Shown piece by piece: positions 6,429-13,995 of a DNA stretch of 14,306 bases (position 1 is the first letter of the stretch; each line of letters begins with the position of its first letter). The notes beneath the pieces are model-generated. The model saw only the letters and a list, made by a program, of their open reading frames with translations. It was not told where the DNA came from and searched no databases. Position numbers and translations under genes: made by a program. The stretch comes from Desulfobulbaceae bacterium (lineage in GTDB: Bacteria; Desulfobacterota; Desulfobulbia; Desulfobulbales; Desulfocapsaceae), in NCBI GenBank assembly GCA_030599175.1, contig JAUVON010000036.1:1-14306 (forward strand). Reading direction: 5' to 3'.

Positions 6429-8402
6429 TTAACTGATGCTGTGTTCTTTCAATTTTCTCCATAGAGTTGTGCGTCCAACCCCGAGCTGATCCGACATACA
6501 TTTTATTGATCCTGCACAACTTTCTTTTGACAACTGCAAAATTGATTTTTCCGCAGCTTTCATTGAACTGGAAAGGGAGCTGTTGCAATCAAAAAACGGT
6601 TTGTCGGCAACAGATTGACCCTCAGTCATATCCATGCTGGTGTGACAACATGATTGGAAAAGCACGGCCAGATAGTCATCGTCAGTAACCATTTTTTTAC
6701 TGCAAAGACAGGCGATGCGCGCAGCTATGGATTGGAGTTCCCGTAAATTCCCGGCAAAAGGTAAACGTGTTAGTAAATCAATCACATTCATGGGAAGGGG
6801 GAAAAGCATTTTAGCCAGTTCTGAATCATATGCTTTGAGAAAATGATCAAACAACAGAGGAATGTCTGATTTTCTCTGATCCAGGGGCGGAAGCTGCAGA
6901 TAAAGGATACTCAGCCTGTAGAAAAGATCCTGACGGAGCAAATTTTCTTCTGAATTTTCATCCTGTTTTCTATTACATGCCGCAACAATTCTAATATCCA
7001 CAGGTATTACTTCATTGCCGCCAACCCTGATGAACTCTTTTTCCTGGAGCAGTCGTAATAGTTTTGCCTGGAGAGAGGTTGAAAGAGAATCGACTTCGTC
7101 GAGAAACAGAGTCCCCAGATGAGCCTGGTCAACAAGTCCGCGTTTTCCCTGGGAGCTGGCCCCGGTAAAAGCCCCTTTTACATAACCGAATAATTCGCTT
7201 TCCATGAGTTCAGAGGGCAGGGTTGCACAATTTATTGCCACAAAGGGAAAGAGCTTTCTTGTACTGCTGTTATGAATGGCCTGTGCAAAAAGCTCCTTGC
7301 CTGTTCCTGTCGCCCCATAGATGAGCACAGGCGCCTCTGAAACGGCATACAGTTCTGCATGTTTTTTACACTGTGTAATTAGAGGAGAATCTCCGAGTAT
7401 ATCCTGAAATGTATACTTAGCCATGAAGCCCTTATGGCGCATTTTCTGACGTATGCGACTGTCCATGGCTGCAATCTCCTGGATTTTCTTTGCCATGAGT
7501 ACTGTGCCGACAGTTCTCTGTCCTACAAAAACAGGGTGGATTGTAACCAGTATCTGCTCGCCGTTAAGGGTGCCGATTACCTCACTGTTATGGTTCTTTT
7601 CGAGCATATCTGTTTGTATGAAATCAAACAGCTCTGATATGTGCCGGTCGGCAAGACGATCTGCATTAAGATGCAGTTTCTGCTCCGCAACTTTATTGGT
7701 AAAGGTGATATGATTGCTGTTATTTATAAAAATTACACTGTCCTGGCTTTCCTGTGAGATTATTTCCAGCTGCGACACTTTTTCTTCCAGGGATTGGTTA
7801 TAGCGGTGTGTTTCCATGGCGCGGGTATAGGCATCATGGAAAATGTCATGGTCTGAAAAAAGAAAAACCGGCTTTAAACCAAATTCTCTTGCGATTTGAA
7901 AAGTGTAACTTCCACCGACGACAACAGAATGGCCCTCTTGCCTTGCTTTTAAACAGAGCAGTTTGTAGTCATCCAGATCATTTGCATAGTAGATATCAAT
8001 TTTAAGATCGACTAATTTTTCATAAAACCGGGAATCGTGTTTTTCTTCAATGGAGGAAATAAAGACAGCTCTGTCTGTTATTTTTTTTGCTTTTAAAAAA
8101 GCTTTAACAAGAGCCTTGTGTCCTGCCCGAAAGGGTATGATCTTATTTTTATCAAGTCCTGCTATAACCTTGGCAGTAACAGTTCCAACAATGATAATAT
8201 CATGATTAACCTGGCTGAAGGTCTTGGCTGCGACCTGTAAGGGGTGGTCAGGGGAGGAGGAGATATATTTGACCCCCTTGGATTCGGGCAGATACTGATA
8301 ATAGAGAAAATTTGCACTGTTTAAATATTCTTCGGCAACCTCCTGGCACGATGACAGTATCTTCGGGTATCCGATAACTGTGATATTTGCTTTTCTGTTC
8401 AT
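6429..8402 (-). CDS. Sigma-54-dependent transcriptional activator (PrpR_N sensor, PAS-like, AAA+, Fis-type HTH)
   Basis: Cytoplasmic enhancer-binding protein of 657 residues that should activate the sigma-54 promoter directly downstream. Residues about 5-200 resemble the PrpR_N sensor domain (EVAEEY, DIIIVGTVTAKVIAG, SVVVGGSYTFQIAREFG). A linker helix follows (about 200-215), then a PAS-like segment with DSVIFINNSNHITFTN (221-236). The AAA+ domain has Walker A GATGTGKE (363-370; the usual Glu is Ala in position 2), GAFTGA (410-415), Walker B TLFLDEVDS (431-439), the LFYRLS arginine region (R490, R497) and a GNLRELQ sensor II (551-557). The C-terminal Fis-type HTH lies at about 634-654 (LGVGRTTLWRKLK). 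No phospho-receiver is present, so control is probably by a ligand binding the PrpR_N or PAS part. ATG 8402 follows a weak GAGAG. A plausible inducer is the transported amine or its product, but that is inference. Confidence 0.93.
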   Translation of the reverse strand: MNRKANITVIGYPKILSSCQEVAEEYLNSANFLYYQYLPESKGVKYISSSPDHPLQVAAKTFSQVNHDIIIVGTVTAKVIAGLDKNKIIPFRAGHKALVKAFLKAKKITDRAVFISSIEEKHDSRFYEKLVDLKIDIYYANDLDDYKLLCLKARQEGHSVVVGGSYTFQIAREFGLKPVFLFSDHDIFHDAYTRAMETHRYNQSLEEKVSQLEIISQESQDSVIFINNSNHITFTNKVAEQKLHLNADRLADRHISELFDFIQTDMLEKNHNSEVIGTLNGEQILVTIHPVFVGQRTVGTVLMAKKIQEIAAMDSRIRQKMRHKGFMAKYTFQDILGDSPLITQCKKHAELYAVSEAPVLIYGATGTGKELFAQAIHNSSTRKLFPFVAINCATLPSELMESELFGYVKGAFTGASSQGKRGLVDQAHLGTLFLDEVDSLSTSLQAKLLRLLQEKEFIRVGGNEVIPVDIRIVAACNRKQDENSEENLLRQDLFYRLSILYLQLPPLDQRKSDIPLLFDHFLKAYDSELAKMLFPLPMNVIDLLTRLPFAGNLRELQSIAARIACLCSKKMVTDDDYLAVLFQSCCHTSMDMTEGQSVADKPFFDCNSSLSSSMKAAEKSILQLSKESCAGSIKCMSDQLGVGRTTLWRKLKEHSIS

Positions 8403-8431
8403 ATATGACTCTCGAATTTACAGGTTCGGGT

Positions 8432-8457
8432 GTTTCATATATAGAACGTTTGTTTCA
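8432..8457. promoter_or_regulatory. Two GTTTCA hexamers overlapping the activator promoter (candidate operator)
   Basis: GTTTCA occurs at 8432-8437, next to the -10 box at the expected start site, and at 8452-8457, inside the -35/-10 spacer. They are in the same orientation, 20 bases (two helical turns) apart. The same hexamer makes the inverted repeat at 6244-6259 and the loop of the repeat at 6332-6349 in front of the target operon. This fits autorepression by the activator. Inference from repeated motif and position only. Confidence 0.4.
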
Positions 8458-8466
8458 GTTTAACAA
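8438..8466 (-). promoter_or_regulatory. Putative sigma-70 promoter of the activator gene
   Basis: On the minus strand TTGTTA (8466-8461) and TATATA (8443-8438) are separated by exactly 17 bases, four of six matches to each consensus hexamer. This places the start near 8431, about 28 bases before the ATG. It is the best candidate in the spacer, but each box is imperfect and it was found by eye. Confidence 0.5.
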
Positions 8467-8633
8467 CAGGGTGCTGAAAAAAGATCATTGTCGAGAAACA
8501 GAGAGGAGGGAATGGGCTTTGTTATACCTGATGGGCCTTTGCCCTGACAAACTCTATTCTAGGGTTGTAGCCGCGCTCACAGGCGGTTTATTTACTTTCT
8601 TCACCCCTGCAGTCATGTCATCTATTGCTGAGA

Positions 8634-10337
8634 TCAGTTAACGAAGCTGAGCAGCAGCCACATATAGACGGCAAGCAGTACAGCAACCCACATGACCATA
8701 TTACCGGTGGGACGTACCTGTGAGGCCTTGCTCCCGGGATAGTGAAGCCGGGCAAGGTAGTTGTAAAAATTATCCAGCTGTTCAAGTACTCTACCACGCA
8801 ATATCGCATCTTGACGCCATATCCAGGAAAAAGATGCTTTCAATGTCCGTGGAAAAAAGCGACGGTATATCCAGTCCACATCGAGATTGACCGAGTGCAG
8901 TTCGGGTGGGTACAAACCTCTGAGGTTGAGCCAGACAAAAGCAAGAGCTGAGAAGAACAGAATCTGGGTCTGCGCCAGGACATGGGTAGCATCATAGGGG
9001 TTATAGCCTGTGTCAAAGGGCAGCAGACTGTAAAGCCATCCTGGATAGACACCTATGGTAATGCAGAGTATTGCCGAAATGGTCATGGCGACAAGCATGT
9101 TCTTTGGTGGTTCGGATACACGAAGGCCGGAGTCATGGGCAAAAAAGGCAAAGTAGGGGATCTTGATACCTGCGTGATGAAACACACCAGCGGATGCAAA
9201 AAGCAGCATTAACCAGACCCAGTGATAGCCTTCCTCCAGAGCGGCGGACATCACCATTGATTTGGAGACAAATCCACTGAAGAGGGGAAATGCAGAGATG
9301 GAAGCAGCGCCAACGATACAAAGCATTGCCGTTTTCGGCATAGATTTGTAGAGCCCGCCAAGGTCGGAGCCGTTTATTCGTCCGGTCACATGCAACACGG
9401 CGCCCATGGACATGAAAAGCAGACCCTTGAAGATGATATCGTTGAAGGCATGGGAAACTGCCCCGTTAACAGCAAGTGCTGTACCGATACCTATGCCGCA
9501 GATCATGAACCCGATCTGGTTGATCATGCTATAGGCAAGTACCCGGCGAAGATCGTTTTCAATAACAGCGAAGAATATTGGAAAACAGGTCATAGCTGCC
9601 CCAATAAAGACAAGCAGTTCGGTGCCGGGAAAGCTTCTGGCAAAGGCGTATACCGCAACCTTGGTAGTAAATGCGCTGAGAAAGACGGTCCCCGTGGGGG
9701 TGGCTTCAGGATAGGAATCCGTTGCCCAGTTATGCAACAGAGGGAAGCAGGCCTTTATGCCAAAGGCGAGAAAAATGCACCAGCTGCCGATGCCGTCAAG
9801 TCCGATATAGCCAAAGTCGAGCGAACCGGTTTTGCCATAATATATAATTAATCCGCCCAGGAGAATGACACCGGACATAACCTGCACAATGAGGTAGCGG
9901 ATTCCTGCCTGGTAGGCTCTTTCCGTCCGCCTCGCCCAGATCAGAAAGACCGAAGTGATGGCCAGCAGTTCCCAGAAAACAAAAAGGGTAAGCAGGTCTC
10001 CTGCAAAAATTGCACCGAGCGCACTGCCTGCGTATAGCGGGGCGGCAACCTGCTGCATGGTGTCTTTGACGTGCAGGGAATAGATGACCCCGATAAGTGC
10101 AGCTATATGAAAAATATAGCCGAACATCAGGCTGAGCTTGTCGACCTTATACGGAGTTAACTCATATCCAAGAAACGATAAGCTGACACTGGTCCCTGCT
10201 GGAACATTCCACAGGTGGATCCCGCTGAGAGCAATAACACCGAGTAGAATGGCTCCTCTGAGATAGCCCTTTGTGAACAGGGCAAGGACTGAGACGAGAA
10301 AGAGAGGGATAAAGGCTGGAGTATCAATGGCCCACAT
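8634..10337 (-). CDS. Third proton-translocating antiporter-like subunit (MnhD/NuoL family, Proton_antipo_M)
   Basis: Polytopic inner-membrane protein of 567 residues from ATG 10337 (GGAGG five bases upstream; the frame continues to a TTG at 10367 without a better start). It belongs to the NuoL/M/N-MrpA/D family that moves protons or cations. Key residues are kept: Glu123 in LFVFWELLAITS, Lys195 in FGIKACFPLLHNW, Lys226 in AFTTKVAVYAF, the LAYSMINQIGF motif, and a Lys in DIIFKGLLFMSMGAVL. The last 100 or so residues form a soluble stretch (FFPRTLKASFSWIWRQ, then a helical region ending near YNYLARLHYP) and a final helix (MVMWVAVLLAVYMWLLLSFV), longer than normal MrpD. It overlaps the small membrane protein gene by 14 bases and is the last gene of the antiporter operon. 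Confidence in family is high; whether it replaces MrpA or is an additional pump unit is not clear. Confidence 0.92.
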   Translation of the reverse strand: MWAIDTPAFIPLFLVSVLALFTKGYLRGAILLGVIALSGIHLWNVPAGTSVSLSFLGYELTPYKVDKLSLMFGYIFHIAALIGVIYSLHVKDTMQQVAAPLYAGSALGAIFAGDLLTLFVFWELLAITSVFLIWARRTERAYQAGIRYLIVQVMSGVILLGGLIIYYGKTGSLDFGYIGLDGIGSWCIFLAFGIKACFPLLHNWATDSYPEATPTGTVFLSAFTTKVAVYAFARSFPGTELLVFIGAAMTCFPIFFAVIENDLRRVLAYSMINQIGFMICGIGIGTALAVNGAVSHAFNDIIFKGLLFMSMGAVLHVTGRINGSDLGGLYKSMPKTAMLCIVGAASISAFPLFSGFVSKSMVMSAALEEGYHWVWLMLLFASAGVFHHAGIKIPYFAFFAHDSGLRVSEPPKNMLVAMTISAILCITIGVYPGWLYSLLPFDTGYNPYDATHVLAQTQILFFSALAFVWLNLRGLYPPELHSVNLDVDWIYRRFFPRTLKASFSWIWRQDAILRGRVLEQLDNFYNYLARLHYPGSKASQVRPTGNMVMWVAVLLAVYMWLLLSFVN

Positions 10338-10620
10338 GTTCACCTCCATCGATTTCCTTTGGGTCAAGTTCTGTTCTGTCGTAGTACGCTTCGTCTCGCA
10401 TCAGAAAGGTCCTCATCCACTTGGCAACGAGCACGAGCACCACGCAGCCGACAAAGCCGTACACCGCATGGAAACCGAGCAAGCCTTCCCAGGGGTGGAC
10501 AATATGCCTATGAATAACGAAGTCGAGGATAAACAGGACAGTGCAGCAAAAATAGAGGAGATAAAGGATTCTCTGAACATTTTTGGGATTGTCAAAAAGA
10601 TGTTGTTTTTCAGTCGCCAT
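10324..10620 (-). CDS. Uncharacterised two-helix membrane protein within the antiporter operon
   Basis: 98 residues from ATG 10620, with AGAGG eight bases upstream overlapping the stop of the preceding subunit gene. Layout: a hydrophilic N-terminus (1-17), a hydrophobic helix (about 18-36, ILYLLYFCCTVLFILDFVI), a short loop with HRHIVHPWEG, a second helix (about 46-66, LLGFHAVYGFVGCVVLVLVA), and an acidic His-containing tail (MRDEAYYDRTELDPKEIDGG). It does not look like MrpE, F or G, which have different helix numbers and motifs. I recall similar small proteins beside deltaproteobacterial Mrp-type operons but know no function. Its position between two pump subunits, overlapping the next gene by 14 bases, argues for a structural or accessory subunit of the complex. 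Real gene: likely, given context, ribosome site and sensible protein; function unknown. Confidence 0.8.
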   Translation of the reverse strand: MATEKQHLFDNPKNVQRILYLLYFCCTVLFILDFVIHRHIVHPWEGLLGFHAVYGFVGCVVLVLVAKWMRTFLMRDEAYYDRTELDPKEIDGGEHVGH

Positions 10621-10631
10621 TACCAATGCCT

Positions 10632-12095
10632 CTATTGAAGAATAGCCGATGCCAGCTCATAGAGTGGCTGAGTATAGAAGAACAGAAAAATACAGCCAAG
10701 GGCGGTAAAGCTTAAGGCCAAAAGAGATGGAAGGGGAGCCTCCTTGATCTGTACCGGTTTTCCGTAAGCTTGCTTTGAGAAAAAAGCCCGCAGCGGAATC
10801 GGCAGCAGATAGGCAATGTTCAATAAAGAACTGAGCATAAGCACTATCATTATTGTCCATTTACCGGCATCGAAGGCTCCGGTCATGATGAACCATTTAC
10901 CCCAGGTACCTCCGGTGGGGGGCAGCCCGATGATTGAGAGGCTGCCGATAAAAAACGCGATCATGGTAATTGGCATGGTTTTGCCAAGACCACGCATGTC
11001 GCTTATTTCCGTCTTATGGGCGGCAACCATAATAGCACCGGCACAGAAGAACAGGGTGATCTTACCGAAGGCGTGCATGGCAATATGCATGGCCCCCCCG
11101 ACAATCCCTGCATTGGTAGCCAGCAGTGCACCGATGGTGATGTAGCCAAGCTGGCTGACAGTTGAATAGGCCAGCCTCGCTTTGAGATTATCCTGGCGCA
11201 TGGCCACAATGGAGGCCAGAAGAACGGTGGCTGCTGCAAGATAGAGCATAAATTCCGCACTTGGGAGCGTTCTCAACAGGTCGAGTCCGAAAATATATAC
11301 ACAGACCTTCAGCACGCTGAAAACCCCGGCCTTAACCACCGCTACAGCATGTAAAAGAGCACTTACCGGGGTTGGTGCCACCATGGCGGCGGGCAACCAG
11401 CGGTGAAATGGCATGATAGCCGCCTTACCAATACCGAAAATATAGAGTACCAGCAGAGTGCCGGTGATAATCGGTGCAGTTTCTGGTGGAAACACCCCAC
11501 CTTTTTGAAATTCGACGGTCCCCGCCGTATACCAGGTAGCAATGATGGCAAGCAGGAGGAACAGGACAGATGTGGAAAGAAGGACACCAAGATATACCCG
11601 GCCGCCCTCTTTGGCCTTGGGAGTTCCACTGTGGGTGACCAGAGGATAGGTGGAAAGGGTCAGTACCTCGTAAAATATAAACAGAGTGAACAGGTTACCT
11701 GCATAGGCGATACCCATGACCGATGAGATGGCAATGGCAAAACAACTATAAAACCTGGTCTGATTTTTCTCATGGTGCCCACGCATATAGCCGATTGCAT
11801 AGACAGTTGTCACCAGCCAGAGAAATCCGGCAACGAGCGAAAAAATCATTCCAAGCGGTTCAATTTCAAAACTTAAATGCAGGCCGGGAAAAAGAGCCGG
11901 ACCTTTTATAGCGATGGATGTTCCATTCTGAACAAGTCCATAAAGGGTAGTGACAAGGTAAATGAGGATAATACTTGCCGTTATTGTGACCCCTTCCCGC
12001 CGGTTTGGGAACCGGTTGGCAGCAATTATGCCGGGTACGGCGAAAAGTGGTACCAGTATGGTCAAGATGAGCAGTGTTTCAGGAGCTAACCACAT
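10632..12095 (-). CDS. Second MnhD/NuoN-like antiporter subunit (Proton_antipo_M)
   Basis: Inner-membrane protein of 487 residues with about 13 to 14 helices, the usual MrpD size. Start ATG 12095 has GGAG ten bases upstream; a TTG at 12101 overlapping the previous stop (TTGA) is an alternative adding two residues. Conserved functional residues are present: Glu143 in FTLFIFYEVLTLSTY, Lys224 in GIGKAAIMPFHRWLP, Lys255 in AVAVVKAGVFSVL, the LAYSTVSQLGY motif and Lys in HAFGKITLFFCAGAI. It clearly differs in sequence from its upstream neighbour, so it is not a recent tandem duplicate. Proton_antipo_M subunits form the transmembrane proton or cation channels of Mrp antiporters, complex I and membrane-bound hydrogenases. 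The gene ends with TAG, followed after 11 bases by the small membrane protein gene. Confidence 0.93.
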   Translation of the reverse strand: MWLAPETLLILTILVPLFAVPGIIAANRFPNRREGVTITASIILIYLVTTLYGLVQNGTSIAIKGPALFPGLHLSFEIEPLGMIFSLVAGFLWLVTTVYAIGYMRGHHEKNQTRFYSCFAIAISSVMGIAYAGNLFTLFIFYEVLTLSTYPLVTHSGTPKAKEGGRVYLGVLLSTSVLFLLLAIIATWYTAGTVEFQKGGVFPPETAPIITGTLLVLYIFGIGKAAIMPFHRWLPAAMVAPTPVSALLHAVAVVKAGVFSVLKVCVYIFGLDLLRTLPSAEFMLYLAAATVLLASIVAMRQDNLKARLAYSTVSQLGYITIGALLATNAGIVGGAMHIAMHAFGKITLFFCAGAIMVAAHKTEISDMRGLGKTMPITMIAFFIGSLSIIGLPPTGGTWGKWFIMTGAFDAGKWTIMIVLMLSSLLNIAYLLPIPLRAFFSKQAYGKPVQIKEAPLPSLLALSFTALGCIFLFFYTQPLYELASAILQ

Positions 12096-12097
12096 GA

Positions 12098-13573
12098 TCA
12101 ATTCACTCCAAAAAGGCTCTGCGCTGCGAGTTTGCTCACACCCACAGTGAGTCGGGTGTCAACGCCGAAGTAGATGTTAGCCAGGACCAGTATCCAGATG
12201 GGAATCAATTGGCTCATAGGTGCCTCTTTTATTTCATCGGTGATTATCCGGGGCGGTGTCAAGTATATCCATTCAACGACCCGCCAGACATAGATTACCG
12301 CGATGAGTGAGCTGATAAGTACAAGAACAGCTACCGGCCACCAGCCTTTATCGAGAAGGGCAACAACCAGGTACCATTTAGAGACGAATCCCACGGTGAG
12401 CGGTACCCCAATAAGACTTAATCCACCGGCGACAATAGCTGCCATGGTCCATGGCATTTTTTTTCCGAGTCCTGCGTAGTGGGAGAGCTGAGCACTACCA
12501 ATACGATAGACAACGGCTCCGATCGCCAGGAAAATTGCTGCTTTCATCAGCGCATGATTGAAGAGATGAAGCAGGGTCGCAGTTAAGCCAAGCTCAGTTC
12601 CTATTGCCAGGCCAAGAATAATGTAGCCAATCTGGGCAACACTTGAGTAGGCAAAAAGCCTTTTGATGTTCAACTGATAAATGGCGGCAACAGAGGCGAC
12701 AAAAATACCGGTAAGCCCGAGGAAGAGGAAAATATCACCTAGTGGCAGCGACATATCGACAAACTCAATACCAAAGATGCTGAAAATATAACGAATCAGA
12801 ACATAAACAGCTACTTTAGTCGAAGTGGCAGCGAGAAAAGCTGTGGTAATCGACGGGGCGTAGGCATACGCGTTGGGCAGCCAGAGATGCAGGGGGAAAA
12901 GCGCCAGCTTGAGACAGACACCCACGATGAAAAAGCCGAAAGCACTGAGCACAGTTTTCGATTCATACACGGCCGGCAGCCTCTCGGCCAGGTCATACAT
13001 ATTGAGGGTACCGGTCATCATGTACATGAGACCAACCCCGATGATAATAAAAGTCGCCCCAATGGTCCCCATGACCAGGTACTGGTATGATGCTGTTAAG
13101 GCTCTTCGATCTGTACCTATAGCAATGAGGGTATAGGAGGAGAGTGCGGAAATTTCCAGGAAGACAAAAAGGTTAAAGGCATCAGCGGTGGCAAGGATGC
13201 CGAGAAGACCTGTTAAACAGAGTAGGTAAGCAGTGTAAAAAAAGGTATGGCGGTTTTCCGGCAACTCCTTGCTGATACTTGTTTGTGCTGCCACAAGCAC
13301 AATGGTACTTATCCCGGAGACGAGGAGCAGGAGGTAGCCATTGAGTTTATCTATGCGATACTCAATACCCCATGGTGCGGCCCACCCCCCCAACTGATAG
13401 GATAAGGTGCCACCCGTGATAACTTCTTGAAGCAGACCGCAACTGATCAAAAAGGCTGTGGCGCTTACCAAAATTGCAAATATTCCTACAATTCGCGGTA
13501 TACGGATGAAGAGGCATAGCGGGGCCGCCAACAGGGGAATAATAACCTGTAATATGGGTAAATGTGCTGTCAC
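12098..13573 (-). CDS. mnhD: Mrp/Mnh antiporter subunit D
   Basis: Inner-membrane protein of 491 residues. The start is GTG 13573, overlapping the stop of mnhC by four bases (GTGA), so translation is coupled. It keeps the residues essential in studied MrpD: Glu140 (LFVFLEISALSSY), Lys222 (LKLALFPLHLWLPNAY) and Lys253 (STKVAVYVLIRYIF). Spacing is almost identical to Bacillus pseudofirmus MrpD (E137, K219, K250, from memory). The LFAYSSVAQIGY motif and Lys in NHALMKAAIFLAIGAV are also present. About 13 to 14 helices are expected. It directly follows mnhC, the standard order. It should exchange cytoplasmic Na+ or other cations for protons as part of the Mrp complex. Of the three related subunits here this is the one I would call the true MnhD. 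Confidence 0.93.
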   Translation of the reverse strand: MTAHLPILQVIIPLLAAPLCLFIRIPRIVGIFAILVSATAFLISCGLLQEVITGGTLSYQLGGWAAPWGIEYRIDKLNGYLLLLVSGISTIVLVAAQTSISKELPENRHTFFYTAYLLCLTGLLGILATADAFNLFVFLEISALSSYTLIAIGTDRRALTASYQYLVMGTIGATFIIIGVGLMYMMTGTLNMYDLAERLPAVYESKTVLSAFGFFIVGVCLKLALFPLHLWLPNAYAYAPSITTAFLAATSTKVAVYVLIRYIFSIFGIEFVDMSLPLGDIFLFLGLTGIFVASVAAIYQLNIKRLFAYSSVAQIGYIILGLAIGTELGLTATLLHLFNHALMKAAIFLAIGAVVYRIGSAQLSHYAGLGKKMPWTMAAIVAGGLSLIGVPLTVGFVSKWYLVVALLDKGWWPVAVLVLISSLIAVIYVWRVVEWIYLTPPRIITDEIKEAPMSQLIPIWILVLANIYFGVDTRLTVGVSKLAAQSLFGVN

Positions 13574-13995
13574 TCGTCTTTGTCCTGATTAAAAAGGTGA
13601 GTATCGTTTTTACGGCCGTAAGCCTCAAGATAATCTTCGAGCCGATCGTTATTATCCTGCACCTGGATATCACTTTCTTCTATGGATCCATAGGCTTCAT
13701 AGATCCGCACAACCAGGGCGAGACCCATTGCAGTTGTGGCAATACCGACAACAATAGCCGTGAGAATAAGAACATGCGGAAGTGGATTTGAGTAGAGCTG
13801 ATAGTTTTCATCAAGAATGGGTGCCGTGGCTCCCGCCACCTTGCCCATACTGATGTAGAGGAAAAAGACAGAAGTCTGGAAAATTGACAGCCCGACCAAT
13901 TTCTTGATCAAATTTTCATGGGCAATGACAATGAAGAATCCTATGAGCATCAGGACAACAACAATCCAGTAATTATAGAGACCGATTATATTCAT
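13570..13995 (-). CDS. mnhC: Mrp/Mnh antiporter subunit C (NuoK-like)
   Basis: Inner-membrane protein of 141 residues with three helices (about 7-27, 33-53 and 72-97), homologous to NuoK of complex I. The signature NPLPHVLILTAIVVGIATTA is typical of MrpC. A hydrophilic, acidic C-terminal tail of about 35 residues (from about 105) extends beyond the usual 110 to 120 residues. ATG 13995 overlaps the stop of mnhB (ATGA) and its own stop overlaps the mnhD GTG, so all three are translationally coupled. It contributes to the ion path between the antiporter-like subunits. Confidence 0.94.
   Translation of the reverse strand: MNIIGLYNYWIVVVLMLIGFFIVIAHENLIKKLVGLSIFQTSVFFLYISMGKVAGATAPILDENYQLYSNPLPHVLILTAIVVGIATTAMGLALVVRIYEAYGSIEESDIQVQDNNDRLEDYLEAYGRKNDTHLFNQDKDE

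Larger units (their letters stand above)
8403..8633. other. Spacer between antiporter operon and activator gene
   Basis: The 231 bases hold the activator promoter at the left end. After the antiporter stop codon I find only a short stem (GGGC-AAAG-GCCC, 8533-8544), a near-repeat ATGGGCTTTG / ATGGGCCTTTG (8512-8521, 8531-8541) and a TTTTTT run on the minus strand near 8475. No stem is directly joined to that T-run, so no convincing terminator can be named. An open frame on the plus strand (8387-8641, 84 codons) has no recognisable similarity and its start lies inside the activator gene. Confidence 0.5.

Noticed and set aside
8472..8545. Possible terminator of the antiporter operon (short GGGC/GCCC stem and a later T-run)
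   Set aside because: The stem has only four pairs and is more than 50 bases away from the T-run; not a convincing intrinsic terminator.
8512..8547. Short 11-codon plus-strand frame after a GGAGGG sequence, possible leader peptide
   Set aside because: The spacing from GGAGG to ATG is too short and nothing is encoded downstream on the plus strand.
8387..8641. 84-codon plus-strand open frame across the spacer between antiporter and activator genes
   Set aside because: It begins inside the activator gene, overlaps both neighbours at its ends and shows no recognisable domain; its partly hydrophobic C-terminus alone is not enough.
9390..9851. 153-codon plus-strand open frame opposite the third antiporter subunit
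   Set aside because: Its composition is that of a shadow of membrane-protein codons on the opposite strand; no motif, no operon context.
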